Below are positions 9,309-21,083 of a DNA stretch of 64,000 nt, piece by piece. How positions within the stretch are numbered: the stretch's first letter is position 1; each line of letters starts with the position of its first letter. Position numbers and translations under genes: made by a program. The notes beneath the pieces were generated by a model, which did no database searches, was not told where the DNA came from, and worked only from the letters and a program-made list of their open reading frames with translations. Location: contig CP036279.1 of NCBI GenBank assembly GCA_007748055.1, forward strand, positions 2,046,001-2,110,000, given 5' to 3'. This stretch comes from Kolteria novifilia. Lineage in GTDB: Bacteria; Planctomycetota; Planctomycetia; Kolteriales; Kolteriaceae.

Positions 9309-10808
9309 ATGCAGGAATCGACGCACGTTGAGAATCCAGATGTCGTGCTCATCGGCAGCGGGATCATGTCCGCCACGCTCGGGGCGATGATCAAACGGCT
9401 CAAGCCGGAACTGACCATCCAGCTCTACGAGGTGACCGAGGAACTCGCCCAGGAAAGCTCCAATGGCTGGAACAATGCGGGGACCGGACACGCGGGAATT
9501 TGCGAACTGAGCTATACCCCCAACTGGGGCGCCGACGGCAAGGTCGACGTGAGCAAAGCGATCGACGTCTTTCAACAGTTCGACCACTCCAAGCAGTTCT
9601 GGGCGTACGGCACGCGGACGGGCATGCTCCCCAATCCACCCGAGTTCATCAATCAAGTTCCGCATCTCAGCTTCGTGCACGGGCAGAAGCAGGTCGACTT
9701 CCTGACCTCCCGCTACGAAGGCCTCAAGGCGCACCACTTCTTCGAGACGATGCAGTTCAGCACCGATCGAGATGAGATCGCGAGCTGGGCACCACTCTTG
9801 ATCGAGGGCCGCGACCCGATGCCGGTCGCCGCCACGAAGATGGACGCGGGCACCGACGTCAATTTCGGGGCGATCGCGCGAAAACTGATCCATTGGCTGT
9901 CGGAGCAAGAGGGCTGTGGCGTCGCGGTCCGTCATCGGGTCGTCGATCTTCAGCGGACCTCCGACGGCTGGCACGTCGCGATCAAGGATCTCGCGCGGCG
10001 AAAGCTGCTCCAGAGTCGCGCCAAGTTCGTCTTCGTCGGTGCCGGTGGGGGGAGTCTACAGCTTCTCCAAAAGTCGGGCATCGCCGAGAGCAAGGGGTAT
10101 GGCGGATTCCCCGTCGGCGGACAGTGGCTGGTGTGCGACAATCCCGACATCGTCGAGCGGCATCACGCGAAGGTCTACGGTCAAGCCCAAGACGAGGCTC
10201 CGACGATGGCGGTGCCTCACCTCGATCGGCGGATCATCGACGGTAAGAAATCGGTCCTTTTCGGGCCCTTCGCGGCGTGGACCACGAAGTTCCTCCACAA
10301 GGGGGGGAGCATGACCGATCTGCCTTTCTCCATGCGACTGGACAACATCGCGCCAATGCTCAAGGTCGGCTTCCACAACCTCCCGCTGGTGAAGTACCTC
10401 GTCCAGCAGGGGACACAGAGCATGGCGTCCCGGCTGAAGCTGTTGCGGACCTTCTACCCAGAAGCCAATCACGAGGACTGGCGACTCAAGGATGCGGGGA
10501 TTCGCGTCCAGGCGGTCAAGAAGGAGGACGGCGAGGCCGGCATCGTTCACTACGGGACCGAGGTCGTCGGCGACAAGGACAAGACGATCGCCGCGCTGCT
10601 TGGGGCTTCGCCGGGGGCGTCGGTCTCGGTGGCGGTGATGACCGATCTGATCAAGAACTGCTTGCCCCAGTTGCTCGAGACCAACGAGGGCAAGTCCCGG
10701 ATGAAGGAGATGATTCCGACCTACGGCGAGGACATGATCGACTCCGCCGCCGCCGATCGCTATCGCGAGGTGAGTCGCGCGTCCGAGGATGCCCTTCAGT
10801 TGGCCTGA
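9309..10808 (+). CDS. mqo: Malate:quinone oxidoreductase
   Basis: 499 residues, the usual Mqo length. It oxidises malate to oxaloacetate and passes electrons to the quinone pool from the inner face of the membrane, serving as the FAD-dependent alternative to malate dehydrogenase in the TCA cycle. Seen: the N-terminal FAD-binding motif VVLIGSGIMSATLG, the family block SSNGWNNAGTGHAGICE, and the C-terminal GASPGASVSVAVMTDL segment. GAGG lies five bases before the ATG. It stands alone between the Bat operon and a convergent hydrolase gene. Menaquinone biosynthesis genes (13931-16213) and complex I (23748-31425) in the same window make a quinone-linked role natural. Confidence 0.96.
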   Translation: MQESTHVENPDVVLIGSGIMSATLGAMIKRLKPELTIQLYEVTEELAQESSNGWNNAGTGHAGICELSYTPNWGADGKVDVSKAIDVFQQFDHSKQFWAYGTRTGMLPNPPEFINQVPHLSFVHGQKQVDFLTSRYEGLKAHHFFETMQFSTDRDEIASWAPLLIEGRDPMPVAATKMDAGTDVNFGAIARKLIHWLSEQEGCGVAVRHRVVDLQRTSDGWHVAIKDLARRKLLQSRAKFVFVGAGGGSLQLLQKSGIAESKGYGGFPVGGQWLVCDNPDIVERHHAKVYGQAQDEAPTMAVPHLDRRIIDGKKSVLFGPFAAWTTKFLHKGGSMTDLPFSMRLDNIAPMLKVGFHNLPLVKYLVQQGTQSMASRLKLLRTFYPEANHEDWRLKDAGIRVQAVKKEDGEAGIVHYGTEVVGDKDKTIAALLGASPGASVSVAVMTDLIKNCLPQLLETNEGKSRMKEMIPTYGEDMIDSAAADRYREVSRASEDALQLA

Positions 10809-10923
10809 GCAGTGATCGAACGTCGTGGCGGACCTTGGGCTTTTGCGTGCCAAGTCTGCCGTCGATTCAATCCTTCGCTCCGCGTTACTTCGCGCGCACG
10901 GCGACGAACACACCGTCGTTTGT

Positions 10924-10981
10924 GCATGCCCACGACAAGCGTGAGTCAATCCTGCATGCCCACGACAAGCGTGAGCATGGG
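10924..10981. repeat. Two copies of a 22-base palindromic intergenic repeat
   Basis: gcatgcccacgacaagcgtg is repeated at 10924 and 10954 with an eight-base spacer. The second copy ends in gcgtgagcatggg, giving a hairpin of CATGCCCACG against CGTGAGCATG. It lies between the convergent ends of mqo and the FAH-family gene and belongs to the same family as the palindromes at 3023, 22740 and 33479. It could act as a bidirectional terminator, but no T-run is seen. Confidence 0.65.
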
Positions 10982-11003
10982 CACCCAAGGTCCGTCCGAA
11001 GAC

Positions 11004-11870
11004 TTACCCGCGGGCGGTGCAAGGGTTGCTGAGGACGCCGAGTCCTTCGATCTCGACCTCGCATTGATCGCCCGGCTTCAGGAAAACGGGGGGCTTGCGG
11101 GCCATCCCGACCCCCGGAGGCGTTCCGGTGAAGATAATGTCGCCGGGGACGAGCGTGAAGACCTGCGAGACGTAGGCGATCAGCTCGTCGGTCCGAAAGA
11201 TCATCTGCTCGGTGGTCGACTTCTGCATGGTCGTGCCGTTGAGGCGCATCTCGATCGCCAGGGCGTGGGGATCGGCGATCTCGTCGCTGGTTGCCAGGTA
11301 GGGGCCGGTCGGCGCGAAGCTGTCGAAGCTCTTGCCGAGCAGCCACTGACGAGCATCCTTTCCCGTTTGCCAATCGCGGGCGCTGACGTCGTGGCCAACC
11401 ATGTAGCCCGCCACGTAGTCGGCGGCGTTCTCTTTCGAGATATCGCGCCCCTCGAGTCCGATGACGATGACCAGTTCGGCTTCGTAGTCAACGCTGTCGC
11501 TGACTTGGGGAAGCTCGATCGGGGCGCCCGGGCCGGTGACCGCCGTGGGGAATTTTGAGAAGACGACCGGTTCCTTCGGAATCGGGGCGCCGGTCTCCTC
11601 GGCGTGGTCGCGGTAGTTCAAGCCGATGCAGATCACCTTTTGCGGATCGGGAATCGGCGCCAGCAGGGTCGCCTCGGCCAAAGCGACGCGCTGATCGCTG
11701 TCGGCGCACTGCTCAACTTGGCGCATCGCGTCGTTTCCCTGAGCGAGGATTCCGCGCAGTGTCCCGGGAAGGGAGCTATCCGCGAGCGTCAGGTCGACGA
11801 TCTCTTCGCCCCGCAATAGTCCGGGACGCGAATTGGGATTGTCCTGAGTTTGAAAAGTGACGAGTCGCAT
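11004..11870 (-). CDS. Fumarylacetoacetate hydrolase (FAH) family protein
   Basis: 288 residues. FAH-family enzymes hydrolyse or decarboxylate acylpyruvates and related beta-diketo acids using a divalent metal. Seen: the [17 protein letters not shown] block that opens the FAH fold, the metal-ligand region [11 protein letters not shown], the [14 protein letters not shown] segment and the substrate-loop [19 protein letters not shown]. The N-terminal about 60 residues match the extended lid seen in 2-hydroxyhepta-2,4-diene-1,7-dioate isomerase or acylpyruvase members. GGAG lies just upstream of the ATG. It is convergent with mqo. The exact substrate cannot be told from sequence; acylpyruvate hydrolase or oxaloacetate decarboxylase are possibilities. 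Confidence 0.92.
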   Translation of the reverse strand: MRLVTFQTQDNPNSRPGLLRGEEIVDLTLADSSLPGTLRGILAQGNDAMRQVEQCADSDQRVALAEATLLAPIPDPQKVICIGLNYRDHAEETGAPIPKEPVVFSKFPTAVTGPGAPIELPQVSDSVDYEAELVIVIGLEGRDISKENAADYVAGYMVGHDVSARDWQTGKDARQWLLGKSFDSFAPTGPYLATSDEIADPHALAIEMRLNGTTMQKSTTEQMIFRTDELIAYVSQVFTLVPGDIIFTGTPPGVGMARKPPVFLKPGDQCEVEIEGLGVLSNPCTARG

Positions 11871-11932
11871 CGGTTCTCCGTCGCTGCTAGGTCGTGCTCA
11901 TCGAGCGATTGGTGGAATGGTTCGCGGGGGGG

Positions 11933-13741
11933 CTATTCGAGGTCGTCGAGAGAGGGCAGATCCTTCGACGGCAGGGGAACGTTCGCCGGGGGCGGTCCGG
12001 TGGCGATCGGGCTTCGGTTGACCGGAGCCATCGCCGGCTGATTGCCGCCAGCGGACGTCGCGGGATCGGCCGCCGCGACCTCTTTTCCCTTCATCGCGGC
12101 TTCCGCGGCGATGGTCGCTTCGGACTTCTCGCCTCGAACCTCGTCGAGGAGTTTGAAGGAATCGGCGATCTCGGCGAAGATGTGTTCGTAGTCCCCGGCT
12201 TGATCGGCGGAACACATCCCCTCGACGAGATAGATCAGCTCCTTGCCGTCGAACTCGCCGCCCGTGATGAAGTTGACGAGGAAGAACTGGTCGCCGCCGG
12301 CGTCGCTGCGGGTGGCGATTTTGAAGCGATGAGCTTTCAGGCCGTTGATCTCAACCTCTTCGCCTTCGACCGGTTCCTGAGGCTCGGCCTTGCCGTAGAT
12401 TCGCTCGAGTCGCCGAAGGTAGCGCTGCTTGAGCTCCTCGACTGGACGCGCCTTGCGAGTGGTGACGACGAAGTAGCCTTCGCGATCGGAGGAGATCAAC
12501 TTCAGGTCGGAGATCTTACTTCCGACCGGGATCTCGGGGTTCTCCTCCCAGCCGCCGCGCGCGGTGAGCTCGTACGGGTACTCGTGACCGTGGAAGATTT
12601 CGACCTTGTTGTCGGCGACGACGGAGTTTTCCCAGCCCTTGCGGTCGCCCAATAGGGCGAATTGGTCCAGGAGGCCATCCATCTCGGACTCGATGGAGGG
12701 AAACTTCTCGGTCGGAGCGAAGAGGGCCAGGCGATAGCGAATCCCCTGATGGTAGAAGACGATCGCTTGGCGCCGTTCGGGATTACCGGCGACCGCGCCT
12801 TGGGCTTCGATGCGAAAGGCGGGCTTGCCCTTGAAGCTCGTCTTGGTGCTGCCAAGGAGTTCGAAGTCGCTGAGCTGCTTCCTCCACTCGTCGAGCGTGC
12901 GATCGGCGACTTCCACGGCCGAGGGAGTGCTCCCGCGTAGTTCAGTCGATTGGATGACGAACCAGGCATCCTGTTCGGGATGGTGGTAGGCGATATCGGA
13001 TTTCGCGATCTCGTCGCGATTAGCGACTTCGGGGCGTGACTTGAGTTGCTGGAGACTTTGGAGATCCCACGGCTCCTCGAGCGGCACGTAGGCGTAGTTG
13101 CCGAACTGGTTGATGATGCGGTTGTCGCCGCCCCAGCCGGTGGAGCTGAGGATCTGATCGCGGAAGAAGAAGGCCCCCCCGCCGACGGCGAGCAACGCGA
13201 CGATGCCGGCGATGGTGTAGAGCATGCCGTCGCCGCTTTTCTTCGGACGCCGAATCTCATGGCTGGTGGCTCCGCCTGGGGAATCGCCGAAGAGGGCATC
13301 GCCGGCTCCGTCGTCACCGCCCCCGGCGAACCCGCCGTCGTCACCGCCGAACGGATCGCTCGCGGCCGGGGGGGCTGCCGATCCCGAGTCGCCGAACGGA
13401 TTGTCCGAGTCTCCCCCGAAGGGACTGGACGAACTGCTCTCATTGGTGCCGAAGGGATCGTCGCTACTGGAGGCGGGGCTCTTCTTGGAGGGGCGCGCTT
13501 TCGCCGGCCGCTTGGGCTTCGCGGTCCGCTCTTCGGCGGAGCGCCGCTTGGAGGGCGCCGCGGCTTTTGCGGCCTTGTCGCCGGTCGGCGTCGAGCTCGG
13601 TTTGGCCGCTTCGGCCGAGGCGCCGCTGGAGGTGCGACGCTTCTTCTTGAAGGCAACCCCACAAGCCGGGCATCGACTGGGGAGATTTCCTTCCGCATCT
13701 CGTTGAAGCGGATGTTCGCACTTCGGGCACTTGACGGCCAT
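11933..13741 (-). CDS. Zinc-ribbon single-pass membrane protein of unknown function
   Basis: 602 residues. It starts with a zinc ribbon, C5-x2-C8 and C24-x2-C27 (CPKCEHPLQ and CPACG), followed by a basic, low-complexity linker rich in Lys, Ser and Pro with repeats of D/N/S-P-F-G at residues 95-152, and one membrane segment at about 173-193. The large C-terminal part (about 400 residues) is probably extracytoplasmic and contains two related halves that read like PsbP/MOG1-type beta folds (WFVIQSTELRGS, YFVVTTRKARP). Planctomycetes carry many proteins with an N-terminal zinc ribbon plus membrane helix. Function unknown. The neighbour upstream is mqnE, 190 bases away, on the same strand. Confidence 0.7.
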   Translation of the reverse strand: MAVKCPKCEHPLQRDAEGNLPSRCPACGVAFKKKRRTSSGASAEAAKPSSTPTGDKAAKAAAPSKRRSAEERTAKPKRPAKARPSKKSPASSSDDPFGTNESSSSSPFGGDSDNPFGDSGSAAPPAASDPFGGDDGGFAGGGDDGAGDALFGDSPGGATSHEIRRPKKSGDGMLYTIAGIVALLAVGGGAFFFRDQILSSTGWGGDNRIINQFGNYAYVPLEEPWDLQSLQQLKSRPEVANRDEIAKSDIAYHHPEQDAWFVIQSTELRGSTPSAVEVADRTLDEWRKQLSDFELLGSTKTSFKGKPAFRIEAQGAVAGNPERRQAIVFYHQGIRYRLALFAPTEKFPSIESEMDGLLDQFALLGDRKGWENSVVADNKVEIFHGHEYPYELTARGGWEENPEIPVGSKISDLKLISSDREGYFVVTTRKARPVEELKQRYLRRLERIYGKAEPQEPVEGEEVEINGLKAHRFKIATRSDAGGDQFFLVNFITGGEFDGKELIYLVEGMCSADQAGDYEHIFAEIADSFKLLDEVRGEKSEATIAAEAAMKGKEVAAADPATSAGGNQPAMAPVNRSPIATGPPPANVPLPSKDLPSLDDLE

Positions 13742-13930
13742 GCGATACCTTCTCAGCGCTGAGGGGGAAGCGATCGATGAGGAGGAGACGTTCCACTCGC
13801 GATGCGTCTCTCTGAACCTCGCGTTGACCGACGTGGGCGGGCTTCCGTTCTCCCCGTCCCCGTCGGATCATCCGGGGTATTCTATCCAAGCGACGTCGTG
13901 GGATGAGAGAAATCACCCCGCCGCGCGGAC

Positions 13931-15055
13931 CTACGCGAGGACGGCAATGGCTTCGCCCTGTCGCCATCCCGAATCGTCGCGATGGATGTGATGATAAAGA
14001 GTATCGCGCTCGACCGGAACCCGATTCGTTTCCTCGATCAGGCGGCGAAGTTGCGTCACCGTCAGGGCCTCGGGCGTCGTCGCGCCGGCGTCGTGATAGA
14101 TCAACTCGTGAACGACCGTTCCGTCGAGATCGTCGGCCCCGAACCACTGGGCCAACTGGGCGGTGCCGATCCCCAGCATGATCCAGTAGGCCTTGATGTG
14201 GGGGAAGTTGTCGAGCATCAAGCGGCTGACGGCCATCGTCTTGAGGTCGGCGATCGCGCTCGGCTTGCGAATGTCCGACAGTCCGGTGTTCTCGGGATGG
14301 AACGCGAGCGGGATGAAGGTCTGGAAGCCCCCAGTCTGATCCTGAAGCTCCCGCAGCCGGATGAGATGGTCGACGCGATGGTGGACGTTCTCGATGTGGC
14401 CGTAGAGCATCGTCGCGTTGCTGCGAATGCCGATCTCGTGGGCTTCGCGGTGAATGTCGAGCCAGCCGTCGGCGTCGGCTTTGTGTTCGCAGATGTCGTC
14501 GCGAACGTCGGGGTGGAAGATCTCGGCGCCGCCTCCGGGAAGACTTCCGAGCCCGACCTCCTTCAGTTCGAGGAGCACCTCGCGAGTCGAGAGTCCGGTG
14601 ATACGCCGAAACCAGTCGATCTCAACCGCGGTGTAGGCCTTGAGATGGAGATCTGGGTAGGCCTCGTGAATGATCGCGAGGACCCTCTTGTACCAGTCGA
14701 ATTCTTTCTTGTGGTGCAGACCACCGACGATGTGCAGTTCCGTCGCCCCGCGATTCCAGGCCGAGCCGGCCCGTTCGAGGATCTCCTCGTCGCTCATCAA
14801 GTAGGCCTTCTCGTCCTTCAGATCGGAACGAAAAGCACAGAATCGGCAGCGATAGACGCAAACGTTTGTCGGGTTGAGGTGGGTGTTGATGTTGTAGTAG
14901 GTGTAGTTGGAGTTCAGCCGTTCGCGGACGATGTTCGCGAGCTCGCCGAGGGCGAAGAAGTCTTCCTGCTCGTAGAGGAATTCACCATCCTCTCGGCTCA
15001 GCCGCTCCCCGGCGTCGACTTTCTCTCTGATCGCGCTGAGTGAAGGTGTCGTCAT
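13931..15055 (-). CDS. mqnE: Aminofutalosine synthase MqnE (radical SAM)
   Basis: 374 residues. MqnE joins a 3-enolpyruvyl-benzoate derivative to SAM-derived adenosine to make aminofutalosine, the first committed part of the futalosine route to menaquinone. Seen: the radical-SAM cluster motif C66-x3-C70-x2-C73 (NVCVYRCRFCAF), the ELHIVGGLHHKKEFDWY segment, and the GGGAEIFHPDVRDDIC block shared by MqnE/MqnC. GAGG lies six bases before the ATG. Upstream on the same strand is a UbiA prenyltransferase, which fits the later prenylation step. MqnC is the main alternative, but the N-terminal region and TTEALTVTQLRRLIEE-like end fit MqnE better. Confidence 0.9.
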   Translation of the reverse strand: MTTPSLSAIREKVDAGERLSREDGEFLYEQEDFFALGELANIVRERLNSNYTYYNINTHLNPTNVCVYRCRFCAFRSDLKDEKAYLMSDEEILERAGSAWNRGATELHIVGGLHHKKEFDWYKRVLAIIHEAYPDLHLKAYTAVEIDWFRRITGLSTREVLLELKEVGLGSLPGGGAEIFHPDVRDDICEHKADADGWLDIHREAHEIGIRSNATMLYGHIENVHHRVDHLIRLRELQDQTGGFQTFIPLAFHPENTGLSDIRKPSAIADLKTMAVSRLMLDNFPHIKAYWIMLGIGTAQLAQWFGADDLDGTVVHELIYHDAGATTPEALTVTQLRRLIEETNRVPVERDTLYHHIHRDDSGWRQGEAIAVLA

Positions 15056-15289
15056 GAGTCCTCAACCCGTGCCGTGGAGTCGTCGTCGTGGAGACTCCAC
15101 CCTTTCGGTCTTCGTGATGTCGTTCGTTTGAGATCGCTGGTATCCACACCCGCCCCTTCGAATTCTAGGGGGTTGCGGCGATCCCGCCAAATCGCGAGCC
15201 CACCGACCGAGCCGGGCCAATCGCCCCCGTGGCCAGGGTGACGATCTTCCAACGGTCGTGGCTTCGTTCCTGGTCGCCGCCAACGCGTT

Positions 15290-16213
15290 CTACACCGCGG
15301 GAAGGTAGAGGTCGGCGAGGGTGACCAGCAACAAGAGCGTGCTGATGGTTCCGTTGACCTGCAGGAACGCCAGGTTGATCTTGAGAAGGTCCCGACCCCG
15401 AACGAGCCAGTGCTCCACCGCGAGAAGAATGGCCACGATCCCCAAGCCAATCCAGAAGAAAATGCCGAGTTCGGGTGTGAGCACGCCGAACCCGACCAGG
15501 GCGACGACCATCACCACGTGGACGACCCTGGCGACGTTCATCGCGCCCTGGAACCCGAGCTTCGACGGGATGCTGTGAAGACCTTGTTGCCGGTCGACGT
15601 CGATGTCCTGGCAGGCATAGATGATGTCGAAGCCGGTCACCCAGCAGGCAATCGCCACTCCAAGTAGTACGGGAGGCCATTCGATCGTGCCTCGAATCGC
15701 GATCCAGGCGGCGACGGGGGAAAGAGCCAGCGCCGTGCCGAGCCAAACGTGCGCCAGCGACGTGAAGCGTTTCATGTACGAGTACGCGAGCAGGAAGAGC
15801 AGCACCGGAACGCTAAGCACCAAGGGCCAGATGTTGCCCGAGGAGGCGATGAAGATCGTCGTGGCGGCGACGAAGCCGAGACTGCACAAGACGACGAACT
15901 TCAAGACGTCGCGAGAGGAGAGCAAGCCGGCGGGAATTGCGCGCGTGGCGGTCCGAGGATTCTCCCGATCGAAACGCTGGTCGGCCCAACGATTGAACGC
16001 CATCGCGGCGCTGCGGGCGAGGACCATGCAAAGCAGGATCGCGACCAAATCGAGCACGCGCCAGCCCCCCTCGCGATGGCTCGCGATCGCCGCCGCCAGC
16101 AGGGCGAAGGGCAGGGCGAAGATCGTGTGACTGAACTTGATCATCTCCAGGATGGTGCTCAGTCGAGCCCAGAGGCTCTTGGGCGCTTCGACGTGGGACA
16201 AGGGTTCGATCAT
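15290..16213 (-). CDS. mqnP: UbiA-family prenyltransferase, probable MqnP
   Basis: 307 residues with about eight membrane segments. UbiA enzymes attach a polyprenyl chain to an aromatic acid. The two Asp motifs that bind Mg-diphosphate are present: N74-x3-D78-x3-D82 (NRWADQRFD) and YACQDIDVD near residue 205. The 4-hydroxybenzoate polyprenyltransferase branch includes MqnP, which prenylates the futalosine-derived dihydroxynaphthoate precursor. Adjacency to mqnE makes MqnP more likely than UbiA of ubiquinone synthesis (inference). The start overlaps the stop of the AsmA-like gene by four bases (16210-16213), so these are translated as one operon. About 235 bases separate it from mqnE. Confidence 0.85.
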   Translation of the reverse strand: MIEPLSHVEAPKSLWARLSTILEMIKFSHTIFALPFALLAAAIASHREGGWRVLDLVAILLCMVLARSAAMAFNRWADQRFDRENPRTATRAIPAGLLSSRDVLKFVVLCSLGFVAATTIFIASSGNIWPLVLSVPVLLFLLAYSYMKRFTSLAHVWLGTALALSPVAAWIAIRGTIEWPPVLLGVAIACWVTGFDIIYACQDIDVDRQQGLHSIPSKLGFQGAMNVARVVHVVMVVALVGFGVLTPELGIFFWIGLGIVAILLAVEHWLVRGRDLLKINLAFLQVNGTISTLLLLVTLADLYLPAV

Positions 16214-17204
16214 TGCTTCGGGATTCCAGGTAGTCCAGGCGGGAAGGGAAGCCGCGCCTTCTTCCGCTCGACGTCGCGTCGAGTGGGGGCACGACGTCGA
16301 TTGGGGGCGGTGGGGGCCTTGTCGGCTTCCCCTTGGGAGGAGCTCTTGCTGAAAAACTGCTTCGCGATGTTCGGCAGCGACGGGTCGGTCGGTGTCTCTC
16401 CGCCAGGGGGAGGAGGGAGCAGCTTGTTGACGGCTCCCTCGAAACGGCCCAGGATGCCGTCGACGCTGGCGGTTCCCTTCTTCAGCTTGCCGACGACGTC
16501 GGTCCCGACGGTCTTGACCAAACCGTCGAGCCCCCGGTGCAGCGCGACCTTCAACTGGTCGGGAATCTCGGCGGGAGCTTCCTCGGCGACACGGGCGACG
16601 ACCGCGGTGAGCAACTGCCGCGCGACGTCCTCGGTCAGCATGCCCAGCGCGTTGTCGCGAGTCAGTCCTTCGACGTTGATCTCGGGAATCGTCACACTCG
16701 CGACGGTGTCCTCCGGCGAGATCGGATTGAGCTGGAGATGGCAGACGACGTTCTCGATGCGGGCCGTTTCGACGCGGACGGGTCGCTGTTCGTCCTCGGG
16801 GTTGGCTTTCCCTTCCCGTTCGACATAGTCGACGATGGTTCCCAGGTTGCCGGTGGCGAATCCTCGGACCCAGTAGATGGTGACGTCGTCCATTAAGAGA
16901 TCATCGATCTCGAAGGTCGATCCAAAGAAGGAGGAGGGACGAAACGTCACTTCCATGCGTTCGATGCGGGCGAAGTAGGGGGCTGTCTTATAGCCTTCCG
17001 GGTTCGCGATCACCACTCCGTCGAAGACGATTCGCCCGGTGAAGAGGCCGATGCTGGCGTGCTCGACGGTCGTGGGAACGCCGAGCGCCTTGGTCGCGGC
17101 CGATTCGACGCTCATCCGGCCGACCCGATTGGCGATCTGCCCGCCGAAGAGGTAGCCCAGAAAGAGAATGATCACGATGGCGGCGATGGCGCCGATGACG
17201 TGTT

Positions 17205-17208
<4 letters not shown>
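16210..17208 (-). CDS. AsmA-like membrane-anchored protein
   Basis: 332 residues from the ATG at 17208. The frame is open further upstream, but that stretch overlaps the histidine kinase end and lacks a signal. A single N-terminal membrane helix (IGAIAAIVIILFLGYLFGG) is followed by beta-rich repeats of AsmA style (VEHASIGLFTGRIVFDGVVIANPEGYKTAPYFARIERMEV) and a disordered, basic, Ala/Pro-rich tail. AsmA-like proteins bridge the periplasm and affect lipid or outer-membrane homeostasis in other bacteria. Both ends overlap neighbours by four bases (ATGA), tying it to the kinase upstream and the prenyltransferase downstream. The specific role is unknown. Confidence 0.7.
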
Positions 17209-19553
<2,345 letters not shown>

Positions 19554-19817
19554 CGCGTATCGTGGGCAATCTAGAGTCGAAACTTACGTCGAACCATGGA
19601 CCGAACCGCGGAGCCGACCTCGGCGCGAAACGGTGCGCCGCCTCGCGGGATCGTTCCTCCCTCGCGGAAAATCACCGAAGACGCCGAACGTGCTCGCGCC
19701 GATCGCGTGGTGTCTCCTTGGACCAGCTTATGCCTACGGTAACCTGCCCACAGGTCTCGACGGCGCGGAAAATGGTTCTTCCGCGAACATCGGCGAGAAT
19801 CGATCGCGTTGGCGAAT

Positions 19818-20858
19818 TCACGATCCGACGTAGCGGGCGTAGAGCGAGCGAGCTTGGCCGATGTCGTCGGTTCCCTTGATGATCGCCCGGCCGTCGGGAA
19901 AAAGGGTGACTTGAACGTCGTCGACTTTTAGCCGGAGAAGAAAGCGGTTCACGTCGACCTTACCAAGTTCGCGCCAGCGGGCTGCCATCTCGTCCCACGG
20001 AATCGCCACCTTCTCCTTCGGGCAGATTTGCACCGCGTTGCGTCCACAGAGACTCGTCGTGTGCGAACCCGACTCGGTTTCCAGCCAGTCGAACCGCCGG
20101 TGAACGCAACAGGGACAATCGCTCTGTTCTCGGAGCGACGCGGTGTTGATCCGGCGAATACGATTGCTCCAGAGGTCGAGGACCAACAGCCCCTCGGCGA
20201 GCGCTTTCTCGTTGCCGCTGAGAAGTTTGATGGCCTCGGCGACTTGGAAGTTCGCGACGATCGCGCTGGCGGGGCCGAGGATTCCCGCCGATTCGCAGGT
20301 CGGCCCGGTGCCGGGGGCCGGCGGAGTCGGAATAAGGCAGCGCAGGCACGCCGTCACCGCGGGTCGGATCACCATCACATGCCCCTCGCTGCCGACGGCG
20401 CCGCCGTAGACCCAGGGGCTTCCCCGTTTGACGGCGAAATCGTTGATCAGGTAGCGAGTCTCGAAGTTATCGGTCCCGTCGACGATCAGATCGACGTCCT
20501 CGGCGAGCGTGGCAATGTTGGCCGCTTCGAGGTCGGTGACGGCCGATTCGATGGTGATTTCGGAGTTGATCTGGCGAAGCTTGCGCGCGGCGGCTTCTGC
20601 CTTGGGGAGCCCCGAGGCGATGTCGCCCTCGTCGTAGAGGACCTGTCGCTGCAAGTTGTTGAGTTCCAGGAAGTCGCGGTCGATGACTCGCAGGAAACCG
20701 ACCCCGGCGCGGGCCAAGCCGTTGGCGATCACCGTCCCAAGGGCTCCGAGGCCGCAAATGAGGACGCGACTGGCCAAGAGCTTGCGCTGCCCCTCCTGGC
20801 CAAGGGGAGCGAAGCGGGTTTGGCGACTGTAGCGATCGGGGACGTTGGAGTCGGTCAT
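19818..20858 (-). CDS. ThiF/MoeB/HesA-family adenylyltransferase
   Basis: 346 residues from the ATG at 20858; an ATG ten codons upstream (20888) is also possible but lacks a ribosome site. E1-like enzymes adenylate the C-terminal Gly of a sulfur-carrier protein. Seen: the RYSRQTRFAPLG opening, nucleotide-binding GLGALGTVIANGLARAG, the ATP-contact block DRDFLELNNLQRQVLYDEGDIG-like, zinc ligands in CLRC and CPCC, and the crossover region PTCESAGILGP. The final 90 residues (LCGRNAVQICPKEK onward) form an extra domain seen in some ThiF-like proteins. The substrate could be ThiS or MoaD; the tail favours a thiazole-type role slightly. It stands alone. Confidence 0.88.
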   Translation of the reverse strand: MTDSNVPDRYSRQTRFAPLGQEGQRKLLASRVLICGLGALGTVIANGLARAGVGFLRVIDRDFLELNNLQRQVLYDEGDIASGLPKAEAAARKLRQINSEITIESAVTDLEAANIATLAEDVDLIVDGTDNFETRYLINDFAVKRGSPWVYGGAVGSEGHVMVIRPAVTACLRCLIPTPPAPGTGPTCESAGILGPASAIVANFQVAEAIKLLSGNEKALAEGLLVLDLWSNRIRRINTASLREQSDCPCCVHRRFDWLETESGSHTTSLCGRNAVQICPKEKVAIPWDEMAARWRELGKVDVNRFLLRLKVDDVQVTLFPDGRAIIKGTDDIGQARSLYARYVGS

Positions 20859-21083
20859 GCCTTCGGTCAGTTCCTTCCCATCCGCCATGTGATCAACAAC
20901 TTATCCCTAGGTCCTTTCGTGCGCGTGACTAGCCGGAGTTGCCGTGGCGTCCTATTCTGGCTGACCAAGCATCGACCGGAAAAGGGTGATTGCCCTGGTG
21001 AGGAGGGGATTCGGCCGGAGCTCTCGCGAGCCTCGACGTCGATTTCCCTTACTTGGGCAAGAATAGTCAGTTAGGCGGGACGC

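Noticed and set aside
10924-10981. Short CRISPR array
   Set aside because: Only two units with an eight-base spacer; palindromic and related to other intergenic repeats, no cas genes.
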